Of a DNA stretch of 64,000 nt, positions 8,950-17,666 are shown piece after piece. Each line of letters opens with the position of its first letter. The first letter of the stretch is position 1. The stretch comes from Sulfurimonas lithotrophica (GTDB lineage Bacteria; Campylobacterota; Campylobacteria; Campylobacterales; Sulfurimonadaceae): positions 558,001-622,000 of the forward strand of contig NZ_CP043617.1 of the NCBI RefSeq assembly GCF_009258225.1, written 5' to 3'. A program made the translations under genes and the position numbers. Under the pieces are notes generated by a model. That model worked only from the letters and a program-made list of their open reading frames with translations. It was not told the DNA's origin and ran no database searches.

Positions 8950-9173
8950 TTTTAGCGCGTAAAGCAGAAGAGTCGATACAATTAGGGGATGATATAGTTA
9001 TAAAAGTTATATCTATAGATAAGGGTGTAGTAAAGCTTGGCATCGATGCACCAAAAGATGTAAGTATTATTAGAACTGAACTATTAGAAGATGTAAAAGA
9101 TTCAAATGTCGCATCATCAAAAGAAATTGATAATACTTTACTTACTCAGTTAAGTTCAATTATAAAAAAATAG
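8943..9173 (+). CDS. csrA: Carbon storage regulator, RNA-binding protein CsrA
   Basis: CsrA is a small dimeric protein that binds GGA motifs in mRNA leaders; in Campylobacterota it affects flagellin translation. The 76-residue sequence begins MLVLARKAEESIQLGDDIVIKV and continues VKLGIDAPKDVSIIRTELLE, matching the family along its length, including the RNA-contacting L4 and the late arginine of the IRTE segment. The last ~15 residues are a variable tail. It sits between truB and ispE, with 3 bases to ispE. Confidence 0.95.
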   Translation: MLVLARKAEESIQLGDDIVIKVISIDKGVVKLGIDAPKDVSIIRTELLEDVKDSNVASSKEIDNTLLTQLSSIIKK

Positions 9174-9176
9174 TAG

Positions 9177-9944
9177 ATGAAAATATATAAAGCGTATGCG
9201 AAAGTAAATACTTTTTTAAAAATTACGGGTCTTCGCGGAGATTACCATGAAATAATTTCACGTTTTATGAGAGTAGATGACCTTTATGACGAGCTTTCAT
9301 TTGAGAAAAAAGATACACCAGACTTTAAAATAATAGGTAGTTTTTCTTGTACAACAGAGCAAAATACGATTTATAAAGCATATAATGAACTTTTAGAATA
9401 TACAAAAAGTGAGTCACTAGACAAGCTGATGCAGACATATGCAGTTAAAGTAGATAAAAATATTCCCGCTTTTGCAGGTCTTGGAGGCGGGAGCAGTGAT
9501 GCCGCAACATATCTTAAAATGTGCAACGAGGTACTGCATCTAAACCTTAGTATAAAAGAGCTTGCCGAGATAGGTTTAAAAGTGGGAGCGGACGTGCCGT
9601 TTTTTATTTACGGGTATGATAGTGCGAATGTCAGCGGAATAGGTGAGATAGTCGAGCCATTTGACGAGCCGCTTTTAAAGTTTGACGTATATACGCCAAA
9701 TATTGAGATATCTACGCCAAAAGTATATAAATCATATAGAGATAACTTTTTTAATCCTATTAACTCCACAGAACTTCATAAGTTAAAAAATGCAACATCT
9801 ATTGAGGTCTTGGAATCATATTCTCCAGAAGAGGCAAACGATTTATTCAACCCTGCACTTAAAGAGTATCCTAAGTTAAAAAAACATCAAAAAGACGAAT
9901 ACTACTTCAGCGGAAGCGGAAGTAGTTTTTTTAGAGTTATATAA
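9177..9944 (+). CDS. ispE: 4-diphosphocytidyl-2-C-methyl-D-erythritol kinase
   Basis: IspE phosphorylates CDP-methylerythritol in the non-mevalonate isoprenoid pathway. The 255-residue GHMP kinase has K9/N11 in the YAKVN start motif and the ATP loop PAFAGLGGGSSDAA at about 97-110. The final segment YYFSGSGSSFFRV is the usual GHMP C-terminal motif. It is on the short side for the family. A terminator-like hairpin lies inside its last codons (9901-9932). ATG start, 3 bases after csrA. Confidence 0.93.
   Translation: MKIYKAYAKVNTFLKITGLRGDYHEIISRFMRVDDLYDELSFEKKDTPDFKIIGSFSCTTEQNTIYKAYNELLEYTKSESLDKLMQTYAVKVDKNIPAFAGLGGGSSDAATYLKMCNEVLHLNLSIKELAEIGLKVGADVPFFIYGYDSANVSGIGEIVEPFDEPLLKFDVYTPNIEISTPKVYKSYRDNFFNPINSTELHKLKNATSIEVLESYSPEEANDLFNPALKEYPKLKKHQKDEYYFSGSGSSFFRVI
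9901..9932 (+). terminator. Intrinsic terminator embedded in the 3' end of ispE
   Basis: ACTACTTC (9901-9908) pairs with GAAGTAGT (9919-9926) across a GC-containing loop and is followed at once by seven T. It lies 12 bases inside the ispE reading frame, so transcripts could end before the stop codon. Confidence 0.5.
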
Positions 9945-9951
9945 GCTTTGC

Positions 9952-9957
9952 TATAAT
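9952..9957 (+). promoter_or_regulatory. Putative -10 box for smpB
   Basis: TATAAT lies 47 bases before the smpB start and just after the ispE terminator, so smpB and the following genes probably have their own promoter. Confidence 0.5.
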
Positions 9958-10003
9958 TGTATTTAAACAGTATTTAAAAGAATAAAGAGAGACTAAAAAA
10001 TTT

Positions 10004-10456
10004 ATGGGTGAACCATACGCAAAAAATAAAAAAGCATATCATGATTATTTTATAGAAGAAAAATTTGAAGCGGGCATCGTTTTAAAAGGTAGTGAAGTAA
10101 AAGGTATCCGTGCACGTCGCATAAATATGAAAGACAGTTTTATCCGCATCGATAACGGCGAAGCAGTTTTGTATAACATGCACATAGGAAGACTTGAAAC
10201 TACTCACCATTTTTACGGACACGAAGAGCGTGGAAGCAGAAAACTTTTGCTTCATAAAAAGGAACTTGCAAAATTACAAAAAGCGGTTGAGCGTGACGGT
10301 TATACTATAGTGCCTTTGCAGTTATACTTTAATGCAAGAAACATAGTAAAGGTTCAAATAGCTATAGGAAAAGGTAAACAGCTACATGATAAAAGGGCTG
10401 ATCTTAAAGAAAAAGATCAAAAAAGAGATATACAAAGAGCGATGAAGGATTACTAA
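10004..10456 (+). CDS. smpB: SsrA (tmRNA)-binding protein SmpB
   Basis: SmpB binds tmRNA and brings it to stalled ribosomes for trans-translation. The 150-residue protein shows the typical [20 protein letters not shown] opening, [18 protein letters not shown], and the basic C-terminal tail that reaches the decoding centre ([19 protein letters not shown]). The length is normal. No tmRNA gene is seen in this window. Its stop overlaps the ATG of the M23 peptidase gene (TAATG). Confidence 0.95.
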   Translation: MGEPYAKNKKAYHDYFIEEKFEAGIVLKGSEVKGIRARRINMKDSFIRIDNGEAVLYNMHIGRLETTHHFYGHEERGSRKLLLHKKELAKLQKAVERDGYTIVPLQLYFNARNIVKVQIAIGKGKQLHDKRADLKEKDQKRDIQRAMKDY

Positions 10457-11286
10457 TGAGGGGATTATTTTTAGTACTATTTTTACTATCAAACCTATTT
10501 GCTTTTAGGTTTGACATATCAAATTCCGAGATAAAAAACGGTCAAACTGCACTTATAAAGTTTGCCAAAGAAGAAGGAGTAGAGTTTAAGTATATAAAGA
10601 TAAAAGATAAAACGTATGAAATCTTTTCAAACTATGCATATGTTCCCATAAGCTATTATGAAAAACCGCAAACACTTAAAGTGTATGTTCATTATACTAA
10701 AAATAAAAAGCCCGAATCAAAACTACTATTTTTTAAAGTTGTTGACGGTAAGTACCAAAAAGAAACTCTAAGTGTAGATAACTCAAAAGTAAAACTCTCA
10801 CAGAAAGATAAAAAAAGAGCTGCAAAAGAGTATGTTGAGGCTATGGATATATACAATTCTACTACGTCAAAAAGTTTTATTGATTCTGATTTTATAATGC
10901 CTTTAAATTCCAAAATCACAAGTGATTTTGGACGTGCCAGAATATTTAACGGAACATTAAAAAGCTATCACAGCGGTACTGATTTTCGTGCAAAAGTGGG
11001 TACACCTATAAAATGTGTAAATGACGGTAAAGTCGTACTTGTTAAAGACAGATTTTATTCAGGTGGATCTATTATAGTAGATCACGGGCAGGGTGTTTAT
11101 ACGTGTTACTATCATATGAGTAAGTTTGATGTTAAAAAAAATGAGTTGGTTAAAAAAGGTCAACTGCTTGGATTATCTGGTGCAAGCGGTAGGGTAACGG
11201 GGCCGCATTTACATTTTTCAGCTAGAGTTAACGGTGTACAAGTTGACCCTTTGCAATTTATAGAGTTAATAAATAAGGAATTATAA
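10456..11286 (+). CDS. M23-family zinc metallopeptidase, exported
   Basis: The 276-residue protein starts with a signal peptide (about residues 1-17, LFLVLFLLSNLFA) and ends with an M23/LytM endopeptidase domain (about 160-270). The zinc and catalytic residues are visible in SYHSGTDF (HxxxD), YYHMS and GPHLHFSARVNG (HxH). Such enzymes cut peptide cross-links in peptidoglycan; in helical Campylobacterota, relatives help set cell shape. The N-terminal ~140 residues form a prodomain-like part. The gene overlaps its neighbours by 1 base on each side. Confidence 0.85.
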   Translation: MRGLFLVLFLLSNLFAFRFDISNSEIKNGQTALIKFAKEEGVEFKYIKIKDKTYEIFSNYAYVPISYYEKPQTLKVYVHYTKNKKPESKLLFFKVVDGKYQKETLSVDNSKVKLSQKDKKRAAKEYVEAMDIYNSTTSKSFIDSDFIMPLNSKITSDFGRARIFNGTLKSYHSGTDFRAKVGTPIKCVNDGKVVLVKDRFYSGGSIIVDHGQGVYTCYYHMSKFDVKKNELVKKGQLLGLSGASGRVTGPHLHFSARVNGVQVDPLQFIELINKEL

Positions 11287-11912
11287 TGAGCGTATTACAG
11301 TTACTGATGTTAGGTGCATCAGCTTTTTTTGCTTTTAAAATATATCAACATATTCAAACATTGGAAGATGATCAGAATATACAAAGAGAAGATTACGAAC
11401 CTTCACAAGATGAAAAAGATGAAGACTATGCAAAAGCTATGAATACTTTTTCTCCGTATTCGGCAGAGGAGTTAGTTCAAAAAGCAGATGATGCTTATCA
11501 AAATGAAGATGAGCAAAAAGCATTAGCATTTTTAAGCGAGGCAAATCTAAAAGCACCTAATAATGCAGAGATACTTTTCAAACTTGGATTTATTAGTGCA
11601 AAAGTCGGTGACAACACTATGGCAATCAGATACTATAAAGAATCACTTGATGTAGATAAAGACGACGAATTTGTTCACAACTCTTTAGCAAGTGTATATC
11701 GTGCAGAAAAAGAATTTGCTTCTGCGAAGATGCATCTAAACGATTCCTTGTCTATAGATGATACAAATGCACTTACTTATTATAACTACGGTAACTTGAT
11801 GATAGATATGGGTAATGAAGACGTAGCTCGTGAAATGTATGCAAAGGCTATAGAGTTAGACCCTGAGTTTAAAGAGGCAAAAGAAGAGTTGGAAAAACTG
11901 CAAAAAGATTAA
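11286..11912 (+). CDS. Membrane-anchored TPR repeat protein
   Basis: The 208-residue protein has an N-terminal membrane helix (about residues 4-20) and then an acidic spacer. At least three tetratricopeptide units follow, between about residues 58 and 200 (for example AEILFKLGFISAKVGDNTMA and ALTYYNYGNLMIDMGNEDVA). It is likely a scaffold facing one side of the inner membrane; the partner is unknown. It is translationally coupled to the M23 peptidase gene (TAATG overlap), so a role near the cell envelope is plausible. Confidence 0.75.
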   Translation: MSVLQLLMLGASAFFAFKIYQHIQTLEDDQNIQREDYEPSQDEKDEDYAKAMNTFSPYSAEELVQKADDAYQNEDEQKALAFLSEANLKAPNNAEILFKLGFISAKVGDNTMAIRYYKESLDVDKDDEFVHNSLASVYRAEKEFASAKMHLNDSLSIDDTNALTYYNYGNLMIDMGNEDVAREMYAKAIELDPEFKEAKEELEKLQKD

Positions 11913-11915
11913 GCC

Positions 11916-12638
11916 ATGAAACTAAAAGATATATATGAAAAACTAGATGAACTCTCACCTTTTGAACTACAAGAAAAATGGGATAACTCCGGCATCCAAG
12001 TAGGTTCACCTAATCAAGAAATAGAACAAATTGTTCTAAGTATAGATGCAGATGCAGAGCTTTTAGAGAGTTTGAAACCTAACACACTTTTAATAACTCA
12101 CCACCCTATAATTTTTGGTGGAATTACCGAGCTTAATTTTGAAACATACCCGTCAAACTTTTTAAAAACTATGATTGAAAAAAATGTTTCAAATATCGCG
12201 ATGCATACAAATTTTGACAAAACTCATTTAAATAAATACGTAGCCGAGAAAATTTTAGGCTATAAAATTTTGGATGATAAAGAGTTTGTTATAAAATTTG
12301 AGGTTAATGAAGATTTTGATACTTTTGCAAAAAAAGTAGGTGAAAAATTCTCGCTGAAAAATGTAAAAAGCGTAAAATGTCGTGATTTTGTAAAAACTTG
12401 TGCTTTGACAACGGGAAGCGGCGGTTCTATGATTAAATATATTGACGCTGACTGCTTCTTGACAGGGGATATCAAGTATCATGATGCGATGGAAGCAAAG
12501 AGTATAAACTTGTCACTTATCGACATCGGTCATTTTGAATCTGAGTGCTTTTTTAGCGATATTTTACACAAACATTTGAAAGTTTTAGGTTTAGACGCTA
12601 TAATTTCATCATCAAAGAACCCTTTTACATATATTTAA
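11916..12638 (+). CDS. Nif3-like dinuclear metal centre protein (YbgI family)
   Basis: The 240-residue protein has the three metal-binding motifs of the Nif3/YbgI/YqfO family: ITHHPIIF, AMHTNFDKTHLN, and IDIGHFESE near the end. Family members bind two metal ions. YbgI has been linked to GTP cyclohydrolase I-like folds, but a firm function is lacking. Despite the name it is not part of nitrogen fixation. It precedes the flgZ-like gene by 13 bases, as in Helicobacter pylori (HP0959-HP0958), which supports conserved operon order. Confidence 0.88.
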   Translation: MKLKDIYEKLDELSPFELQEKWDNSGIQVGSPNQEIEQIVLSIDADAELLESLKPNTLLITHHPIIFGGITELNFETYPSNFLKTMIEKNVSNIAMHTNFDKTHLNKYVAEKILGYKILDDKEFVIKFEVNEDFDTFAKKVGEKFSLKNVKSVKCRDFVKTCALTTGSGGSMIKYIDADCFLTGDIKYHDAMEAKSINLSLIDIGHFESECFFSDILHKHLKVLGLDAIISSSKNPFTYI

Positions 12639-12651
12639 TCGAAGGAGATTA

Positions 12652-13365
12652 ATGAATCCGCACCTAAAACAACTAATAGACCTATCAATAGTTGATAAAG
12701 AGATAGATGCTTTTGAACCGCAAATTGAAGAAGCAAACGCAAGTTATGAAGCGGCTATCGCAAAAAAAGAGAGTATAGATAAAGATATTGAAAATTTAAG
12801 TAACGAAATTAAAGAAGAAGAGTTAAAAAAATCTAAAAACGAACTTCACCTGTCTGAACTTTCTCAAAAACTTGAAGATAACTCTAAAAAATCTAAAGAA
12901 GTAAAAACTGAACGTGAGATGAAGTCACTTCAACTTGAAGAAGAGATAGCAAAAGAACAAGTAACTTTTGCTAACGAAGAGATTGAGCGTTTAGAAAAAA
13001 TCATAGATAATAAAAATGAGCAAATCGAAGCTGCAAAAACAGCTCTAGCTGAAATAGAAGCTAATTTAGAGTCTGTAAAAGCTGACGTTGACGAAAAACT
13101 AAAAGTTATCAATGAAGAGAGACAAAAAGTATTTGTTGAAAAAGAGAAACTTTTAAGTACGGTAAATCAAAAAGGTTTAGCGTTCTACCAAAAAATTCGT
13201 CGCTGGGCTAAAAATACAACGGTTGTAAAGGTTGAAGAACAAGCTTGTATGGGTTGTAATATGTTAATCAGTGATAAAGTTTACGCTGATGTAATCAAAG
13301 GTGAAGATATCACTAACTGTCCACACTGTGGTCGTATCCTTTATGTGGAAACTGCAGAGCAATAA
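12652..13365 (+). CDS. flgZ: Coiled-coil zinc-ribbon protein (HP0958/FlgZ-like)
   Basis: This 237-residue protein has a long charged coiled coil (about residues 15-175) and a C-terminal C4 zinc ribbon (CMGC and CPHC). That layout, and the neighbouring Nif3-like and kdtA genes, match HP0958 of Helicobacter pylori. HP0958 binds RpoN and flaA mRNA and is needed for flagella. Here rpoN is at the far end of the window. Function is inferred by homology. AAGGAG lies 5 bases before the ATG. Confidence 0.8.
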   Translation: MNPHLKQLIDLSIVDKEIDAFEPQIEEANASYEAAIAKKESIDKDIENLSNEIKEEELKKSKNELHLSELSQKLEDNSKKSKEVKTEREMKSLQLEEEIAKEQVTFANEEIERLEKIIDNKNEQIEAAKTALAEIEANLESVKADVDEKLKVINEERQKVFVEKEKLLSTVNQKGLAFYQKIRRWAKNTTVVKVEEQACMGCNMLISDKVYADVIKGEDITNCPHCGRILYVETAEQ

Positions 13366-14530
13366 GGCATTGCCTTTCAGTGTTTTTTACTTTATCCTAA
13401 GTGTCGTGCTATATATTGTAGCACTTCCGCTTTTGATATTGTTATCCCTCAAACCAAAGTATAAACAATCAATTCCGGCAAGATTTTTTCTATATAAAAA
13501 TAAAAGATTTTCAAGTGAAGATGGCATCTGGTTTCATGTATGTTCACTCGGTGAAGCAAGAGCATTAAAACCGATTATAGATTGCTTAGACGGTGAAGAT
13601 ATAAAAATAACTACCATAACTCATACAGGTCAGGCTGAAGCTAAAAAATATGATGCTGAAGTTAGATACCTGCCTTACGAGATGTTTCTACCTTTTTGGG
13701 CAAAGAAACAGCGAGTAGTAGTAGTTTTGGAAGCAGAATTTTGGTATATGCTTTTTGCAGTGGCTGCATCTATGGGAAGTCGTGTTATTTTACTAAATGC
13801 CCGTATATCTGAACGTAGTGCACAAAGATATCTGCAGTTTGCATGGTTTTATGAGAAACTACTCTCAAACGTTGAGATGATATATGCTCAAAGTGAAGCC
13901 GATAAAAACCGTTTTTTAGCTTTAGGTGCTAGAAATATTGAGGTGGTTGGAAACATAAAACTTGCAGCCGAGATTAAAAAAACAAAAGACTTCGATAAAC
14001 CTCACGAAGAAGTTATCGTAGCGGGAAGTACGCATCTAGGTGAAGAACAGTCTATCTTGGATTCATATGTTAGCTATAAAGAAACAAATGACTCAAAGTT
14101 GATAGTCGTTCCAAGACATCCTGAGCGTTTTGAGAGTGTATATCTTTTGATGGAAGCTTATGCAAAAGAATATAATTTAAGTTTGTCTCGTTTTAGCGAG
14201 GAGAAGAACTTTTTTGCTGATATGATACTCGTAGATGCAATGGGTGAGTTAAATAACATTTACAATATAAGTGATGTAGTTATATTAGGTGGTGCATTTC
14301 GCGAAGACGTAGGGGGACATAATCCACTAGAGCCTGCTTTTTTTGGATGCAAGATAATTACGGGAAAACATTTCTTTCATCAAAAAGAGTTGTTTAAGTA
14401 TGTACATCATGTCCAGTATGTTGATGCAGACGGGATAAAAGAAGCATTGGACAATGCGAAAGAGCTACCTCCTTCAATAGTAGAAGAGAAGATAGATTTA
14501 GACAGGGTTATTGATAAACTAAAAAAATAA
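13343..14530 (+). CDS. kdtA: 3-deoxy-D-manno-octulosonic acid (Kdo) transferase
   Basis: KdtA/WaaA transfers Kdo to lipid A precursor at the inner membrane. A membrane anchor lies at about residues 15-32 (VLYIVALPLLILLSL), followed by the KPKYKQSIPARFF motif and a GT-B glycosyltransferase with FHVCSLGEARALKP, LEAEFWYML, NARISERS and GGHNPLEPA. All are classic for the family. The start is uncertain: ATG 13343 lies inside the flgZ frame, TTG 13370 just after its stop is an alternative, and the frame is open back to 13301. Gene order matches HP0957. Confidence 0.9.
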   Translation: MWKLQSNKALPFSVFYFILSVVLYIVALPLLILLSLKPKYKQSIPARFFLYKNKRFSSEDGIWFHVCSLGEARALKPIIDCLDGEDIKITTITHTGQAEAKKYDAEVRYLPYEMFLPFWAKKQRVVVVLEAEFWYMLFAVAASMGSRVILLNARISERSAQRYLQFAWFYEKLLSNVEMIYAQSEADKNRFLALGARNIEVVGNIKLAAEIKKTKDFDKPHEEVIVAGSTHLGEEQSILDSYVSYKETNDSKLIVVPRHPERFESVYLLMEAYAKEYNLSLSRFSEEKNFFADMILVDAMGELNNIYNISDVVILGGAFREDVGGHNPLEPAFFGCKIITGKHFFHQKELFKYVHHVQYVDADGIKEALDNAKELPPSIVEEKIDLDRVIDKLKK

Positions 14531-14542
14531 TAAAATATAAAG

Positions 14543-14603
14543 TTCTTCTCGCCGACAGGCGTAGCTTTAGTGAGAGGAATTTTACAAGGAATTTACTTCC
14601 TTG
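14543..14603 (+). promoter_or_regulatory. Structured leader upstream of rluA (two hairpins)
   Basis: TTCTTCTC (14543-14550) can pair with GAGAGGAA (14572-14579) with one G-U pair, and inside it GCC-GACA-GGC forms a small stem. A second perfect 7-bp stem, CAAGGAA/TTCCTTG (14585-14603), ends 2 bases before the ribosome binding site of the next gene. The second could hide the binding site or end upstream transcription. Confidence 0.4.
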
Positions 14604-14618
14604 GAAAAGGAGATAAAA

Positions 14619-15350
14619 GTGAAAGAGAAAGCGTATAAACTTTTAGCGGCTCAAGAGGGTGTGTCTAACAGTGTCGCAAAGTCTATGATAGACCGCGGGC
14701 TTGTTTATGTCGGAAATAAAAAGGTTATGATAGCTCGCGGCGAGATAGATGACAAAACTATGTTTCGCGTGACAAAAGTCGAGAAACCGAATATCATCTT
14801 TGAAAATGACGATATCTTGGTAGTAGATAAACCACCGTATGTAAACTCTGACGAGATTGAACGCCAGTTTAAAGGTGTTCAGCTTTTACACAGACTCGAT
14901 CGTGAAACGAGCGGTGTTTTGATGCTTGTAAAAAATGAAGAGTTTCGTCAAAAGGCTATTAAAGAGTTCAAAAAAGACAATGTTTACAAAGAGTATATTG
15001 CATGGGTTGAAGGAATCATGAGTGAGCCTATCGAAGTGGATAAGCCTATATTTACTACAAAGAAAAACAACCGTGCACAATCAAACGTATCGTCCAAAGG
15101 AAAACCGGCACGCAGTGAGTTCTTTCCTGACATTGTAAGTGCTAAAAAAACAAAGGTAAAATGTATAATTCATCACGGACGTACACACCAAATCCGTACA
15201 CACCTTCGCTATGTTGACCATCCGATAATCGGTGATGAACAATACGGAGGAAGACGTTCAAAACGTGTGATGCTTCACGCTTATAAAGTAAGACTTTTGG
15301 GTATGGAATTTACCGCACCTGAGCCAAAGGCATTTGTGCATTTTGAGTAA
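14619..15350 (+). CDS. RluA-family 23S rRNA/tRNA pseudouridine synthase
   Basis: The protein (243 residues from this start) has an N-terminal S4-like RNA-binding part (about residues 1-60) and a pseudouridine synthase domain. The catalytic aspartate is in [15 protein letters not shown], and the later motif is [22 protein letters not shown]. It modifies a uridine in rRNA or tRNA; the target is unknown. I chose the GTG at 14619 because AAGGAG stands 6 bases before it; an in-frame TTG at 14601 has no such site. HP0956 in H. pylori holds the same position after kdtA. Confidence 0.88.
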   Translation: MKEKAYKLLAAQEGVSNSVAKSMIDRGLVYVGNKKVMIARGEIDDKTMFRVTKVEKPNIIFENDDILVVDKPPYVNSDEIERQFKGVQLLHRLDRETSGVLMLVKNEEFRQKAIKEFKKDNVYKEYIAWVEGIMSEPIEVDKPIFTTKKNNRAQSNVSSKGKPARSEFFPDIVSAKKTKVKCIIHHGRTHQIRTHLRYVDHPIIGDEQYGGRRSKRVMLHAYKVRLLGMEFTAPEPKAFVHFE

Positions 15351-16299
15351 AAAAAAAGATAGTCTCTATATAGGCATCGACTTAGCTTGGGGTGAGAAAA
15401 ACCCAAGCGGATTTTGTGTTGCCAAACCCTCCAAGAACAAACTTAAAATACTAGATGTAAAACTCCTTAACTCCATAGATGAAATCTTAGACGAGATTTT
15501 AAAATACAAAGATTATAAAGTACATGTAGGCGTAGATGCACCTCTTGTAGTTCCCAATGATAGCGGAAACAGAGATATAGAAAAAGAGTTTAACAAAGAC
15601 TTTGCAAAGTACAAGATATCAATGCTTCCCGCAAATAAAAAACTGCTTACAAAATATTCCCCGACAATTAGAAGCGTAGGCTTGTTTGATAAACTCAATG
15701 AACTTGGTTTTAAACGTGATTACAAGCACGATAAAGTGATTTTTGAGGTTTATACACACTCGACTGTTGCTATGCTTTGGAACAATCACGAGATACTCCC
15801 ATACAAAAGAAAAAAAGGTCGAAATACTGAGTTTATAAAAACCCAGTTAGATATCTATAAAAAATACCTTTTAAAAGAGTTTTATTCTCATAAAATTCTA
15901 AAAGAGGACCTGAGTACCTTAAAGGGGAAAAAACTAAAAGATTATGAGGATATGTTAGATGCTCTGACATCTGCATATAGCATCTACTACTGTAAAAAGG
16001 GCGATGCAAAGTTCTATCAAGTAGATGGTTTAGATACTTTTGTAACGCCAATAAGCAAGTGGAAGGTATATGTACTAAAATGTGCCGATGATACTCTCTA
16101 CACTGGTGTAGCTACAGATTTGGACAGACGTTTGGATGAGCATAACAGCTCCACTAAAGGTGCTAAATATACAAGAGTAAGACGTCCCGTAGAGCTTGTG
16201 TACTATGAGAACTGTGCCGACAGAGTCGATGCAAGTAGACGTGAGTATGAGATAAAACAGCTTAGTAGGAAAGAGAAGTTGGAGTTAATCAATGTTTAA
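15343..16299 (+). CDS. DUF429 (RNase H-like) / GIY-YIG nuclease fusion protein
   Basis: Two nuclease-like domains are joined in one chain of 318 residues. The N-terminal ~235 residues match DUF429, a predicted RNase H-fold family: [39 protein letters not shown] and the late [12 protein letters not shown] give the expected acidic positions. The last ~80 residues are a YhbQ/UPF0213-type GIY-YIG domain: [41 protein letters not shown] and the catalytic glutamate in REYEIKQL. I chose the TTG at 15343, which overlaps the rluA stop (TTGAGTAA); TTG 15334 is also possible. The domain fusion is unusual and its substrate is unknown. Confidence 0.75.
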   Translation: MSKKKDSLYIGIDLAWGEKNPSGFCVAKPSKNKLKILDVKLLNSIDEILDEILKYKDYKVHVGVDAPLVVPNDSGNRDIEKEFNKDFAKYKISMLPANKKLLTKYSPTIRSVGLFDKLNELGFKRDYKHDKVIFEVYTHSTVAMLWNNHEILPYKRKKGRNTEFIKTQLDIYKKYLLKEFYSHKILKEDLSTLKGKKLKDYEDMLDALTSAYSIYYCKKGDAKFYQVDGLDTFVTPISKWKVYVLKCADDTLYTGVATDLDRRLDEHNSSTKGAKYTRVRRPVELVYYENCADRVDASRREYEIKQLSRKEKLELINV

Positions 16300-16744
16300 A
16301 ATGTATGTAGATGGTGATGCTTTTCCAAACCTACTTAAGCCTATACTTGTAAAACAGATAGAGCGTTTAAAAATAAAAACCATAGTAGTTTCAAATAAAA
16401 AGATAAATATAGGCAAATCTGACTTTGTTGAGTACATGATAGTAGATGCAGGTGCAGATGAGGCTGATAACAAAATAGTAGAGATGCTAGAAGAGGGTGA
16501 CTTGGTAATCACTGCAGATATTCCGCTGGCTGATAGGACTATAACAAAAAATGCACACGCAATTGATCACAGGGGTGAGCTTTACAGTGTAGATAACATA
16601 AAACAGTATCTGGCAATGAGAAACTTGATGGAGAAGATACGTGAGAGCGGTGAGATAACAAAAGGTCCTAAACCATTTTCAAGTAAAGATGCAGAACTTT
16701 TTGCAAATCAGATAAACGCCTTTTTAACAAAACATACAAAATGA
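16292..16744 (+). CDS. UPF0178 (YaiI/DUF188) family protein
   Basis: The 150-residue protein matches the YaiI family: [10 protein letters not shown] at the start, [32 protein letters not shown] and [10 protein letters not shown]. The acidic residues in these motifs resemble PIN/NYN-type nuclease folds, so an RNase role has been proposed for the family, but none is shown. It overlaps the fusion nuclease gene by 8 bases and the next gene by 4, so three genes of possible nucleic-acid or protein processing sit in one operon. Confidence 0.82.
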   Translation: MFKMYVDGDAFPNLLKPILVKQIERLKIKTIVVSNKKINIGKSDFVEYMIVDAGADEADNKIVEMLEEGDLVITADIPLADRTITKNAHAIDHRGELYSVDNIKQYLAMRNLMEKIRESGEITKGPKPFSSKDAELFANQINAFLTKHTK

Positions 16745-17256
16745 AAAAACTAAAATATTTAAGCCATTATCCCCCTTCTGTTCAAAAACAAGTACAAGCC
16801 CTTATAGATGCTGATAAACTTGAGAATTATCTACTGGGTAAGTATCCAAAGCCACATTCATATAAAAACGATAAAGCACTCTTTTCATATGTGCAGGATA
16901 TAAAAAACGAGTATATGAAAAAAACAGCCCCTCTTAGCAAAGTTGTGTATGATGGAAAGATAAACGTTATACATAATGCTTTGGGGACTCACCATTTTGT
17001 CTCACGTGTTCAAGGCTCAAAACTAAAAGCAAAAAATGAGATAAGAGTTGCGCCTATGTTTAAAAATACACCAGAAGAATTTTTGCAGATGATAGTCGTA
17101 CATGAACTTGCACACTTTAAAGAAAAAGAGCACAACAAGGCATTTTATAAGCTTTGTGAACATATGTTCTGTGATTATCATCAGGTAGAGTTTGACCTTC
17201 GTTTATATCTTACTCATATGGATATAAAAGTTAAAATACAAGTATGGAATAACTAG
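16741..17256 (+). CDS. YgjP-like (DUF45/M48-type) metallopeptidase
   Basis: The 171-residue protein has the zinc motif HELAHFKEKEH (HExxH, then a third histidine), followed by NKAFYKLCEHM. That is the pattern of the YgjP/WLM/SprT-like group, soluble predicted metallopeptidases. No signal peptide or membrane helix is seen. ATGA overlap with the YaiI gene indicates cotranscription. Substrates are unknown. Confidence 0.75.
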   Translation: MKKLKYLSHYPPSVQKQVQALIDADKLENYLLGKYPKPHSYKNDKALFSYVQDIKNEYMKKTAPLSKVVYDGKINVIHNALGTHHFVSRVQGSKLKAKNEIRVAPMFKNTPEEFLQMIVVHELAHFKEKEHNKAFYKLCEHMFCDYHQVEFDLRLYLTHMDIKVKIQVWNN

Positions 17257-17257
17257 T

Positions 17258-17515
17258 CTATAAATTATCGGGAGTTAAGCCTACTTCTTCAAGGAAGTGA
17301 CGAAGTTTAACGACTGCATCTTTAGATAATTCATTTCTATGTGAGAGAGCTATAGAGTGTTCCTTAGCTTCAAAATGCAAAAGCGCACGATGCTTTTTAG
17401 TCATATCTACTTCAATTCCATAATGCTCTAACGCATGTACAAGCCTGCTTGCATCAATATTTCCAGAGATTGGATGCTCAAAAATCTTTGCTATTTTGTC
17501 TTTGTGTTTACTCAT
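17258..17515 (-). CDS. HicA-like small protein without a partner
   Basis: This 85-residue protein resembles a group of HicA/YcfA-like proteins in proteobacteria: MSKHKDKIAKIFEHPISGNIDASRLVHALEHYGIEV, then a beta strand pair, and a C-terminal KLRHFLEEVGLTP. The fold is a double-stranded RNA-binding-like domain. The key histidine of true HicA toxins is not clearly in place (HSIALSHRN is the nearest match), and no hicB antitoxin gene is adjacent. It is convergent with the YgjP gene, with 1 base between stops. A toxin role is not supported. Confidence 0.5.
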   Translation of the reverse strand: MSKHKDKIAKIFEHPISGNIDASRLVHALEHYGIEVDMTKKHRALLHFEAKEHSIALSHRNELSKDAVVKLRHFLEEVGLTPDNL

Positions 17516-17624
17516 ATAATCTCCTGTCTTTTTAGCTATATATTAATTATCGTCTTATAAAGATTAAAAGAGTGTTAAAAACACGCAAAAAATTTGATTA
17601 AAAAGATATAAAGCACCACTTAGA

Positions 17625-17630
17625 TATAAT
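17625..17630 (+). promoter_or_regulatory. Putative -10 box for ffh
   Basis: TATAAT 37 bases before the ffh ATG, in the 151-base spacer divergent from the HicA-like gene. Confidence 0.45.
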
Positions 17631-17666
17631 CCTCAAAAATTATACAGATATTTAGAAGGTATTTTT

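Noticed and set aside
17258-17515. Complete toxin-antitoxin pair
   Set aside because: Only the HicA-like protein is present; the neighbours are the YgjP-like peptidase and ffh, neither of which is an antitoxin.
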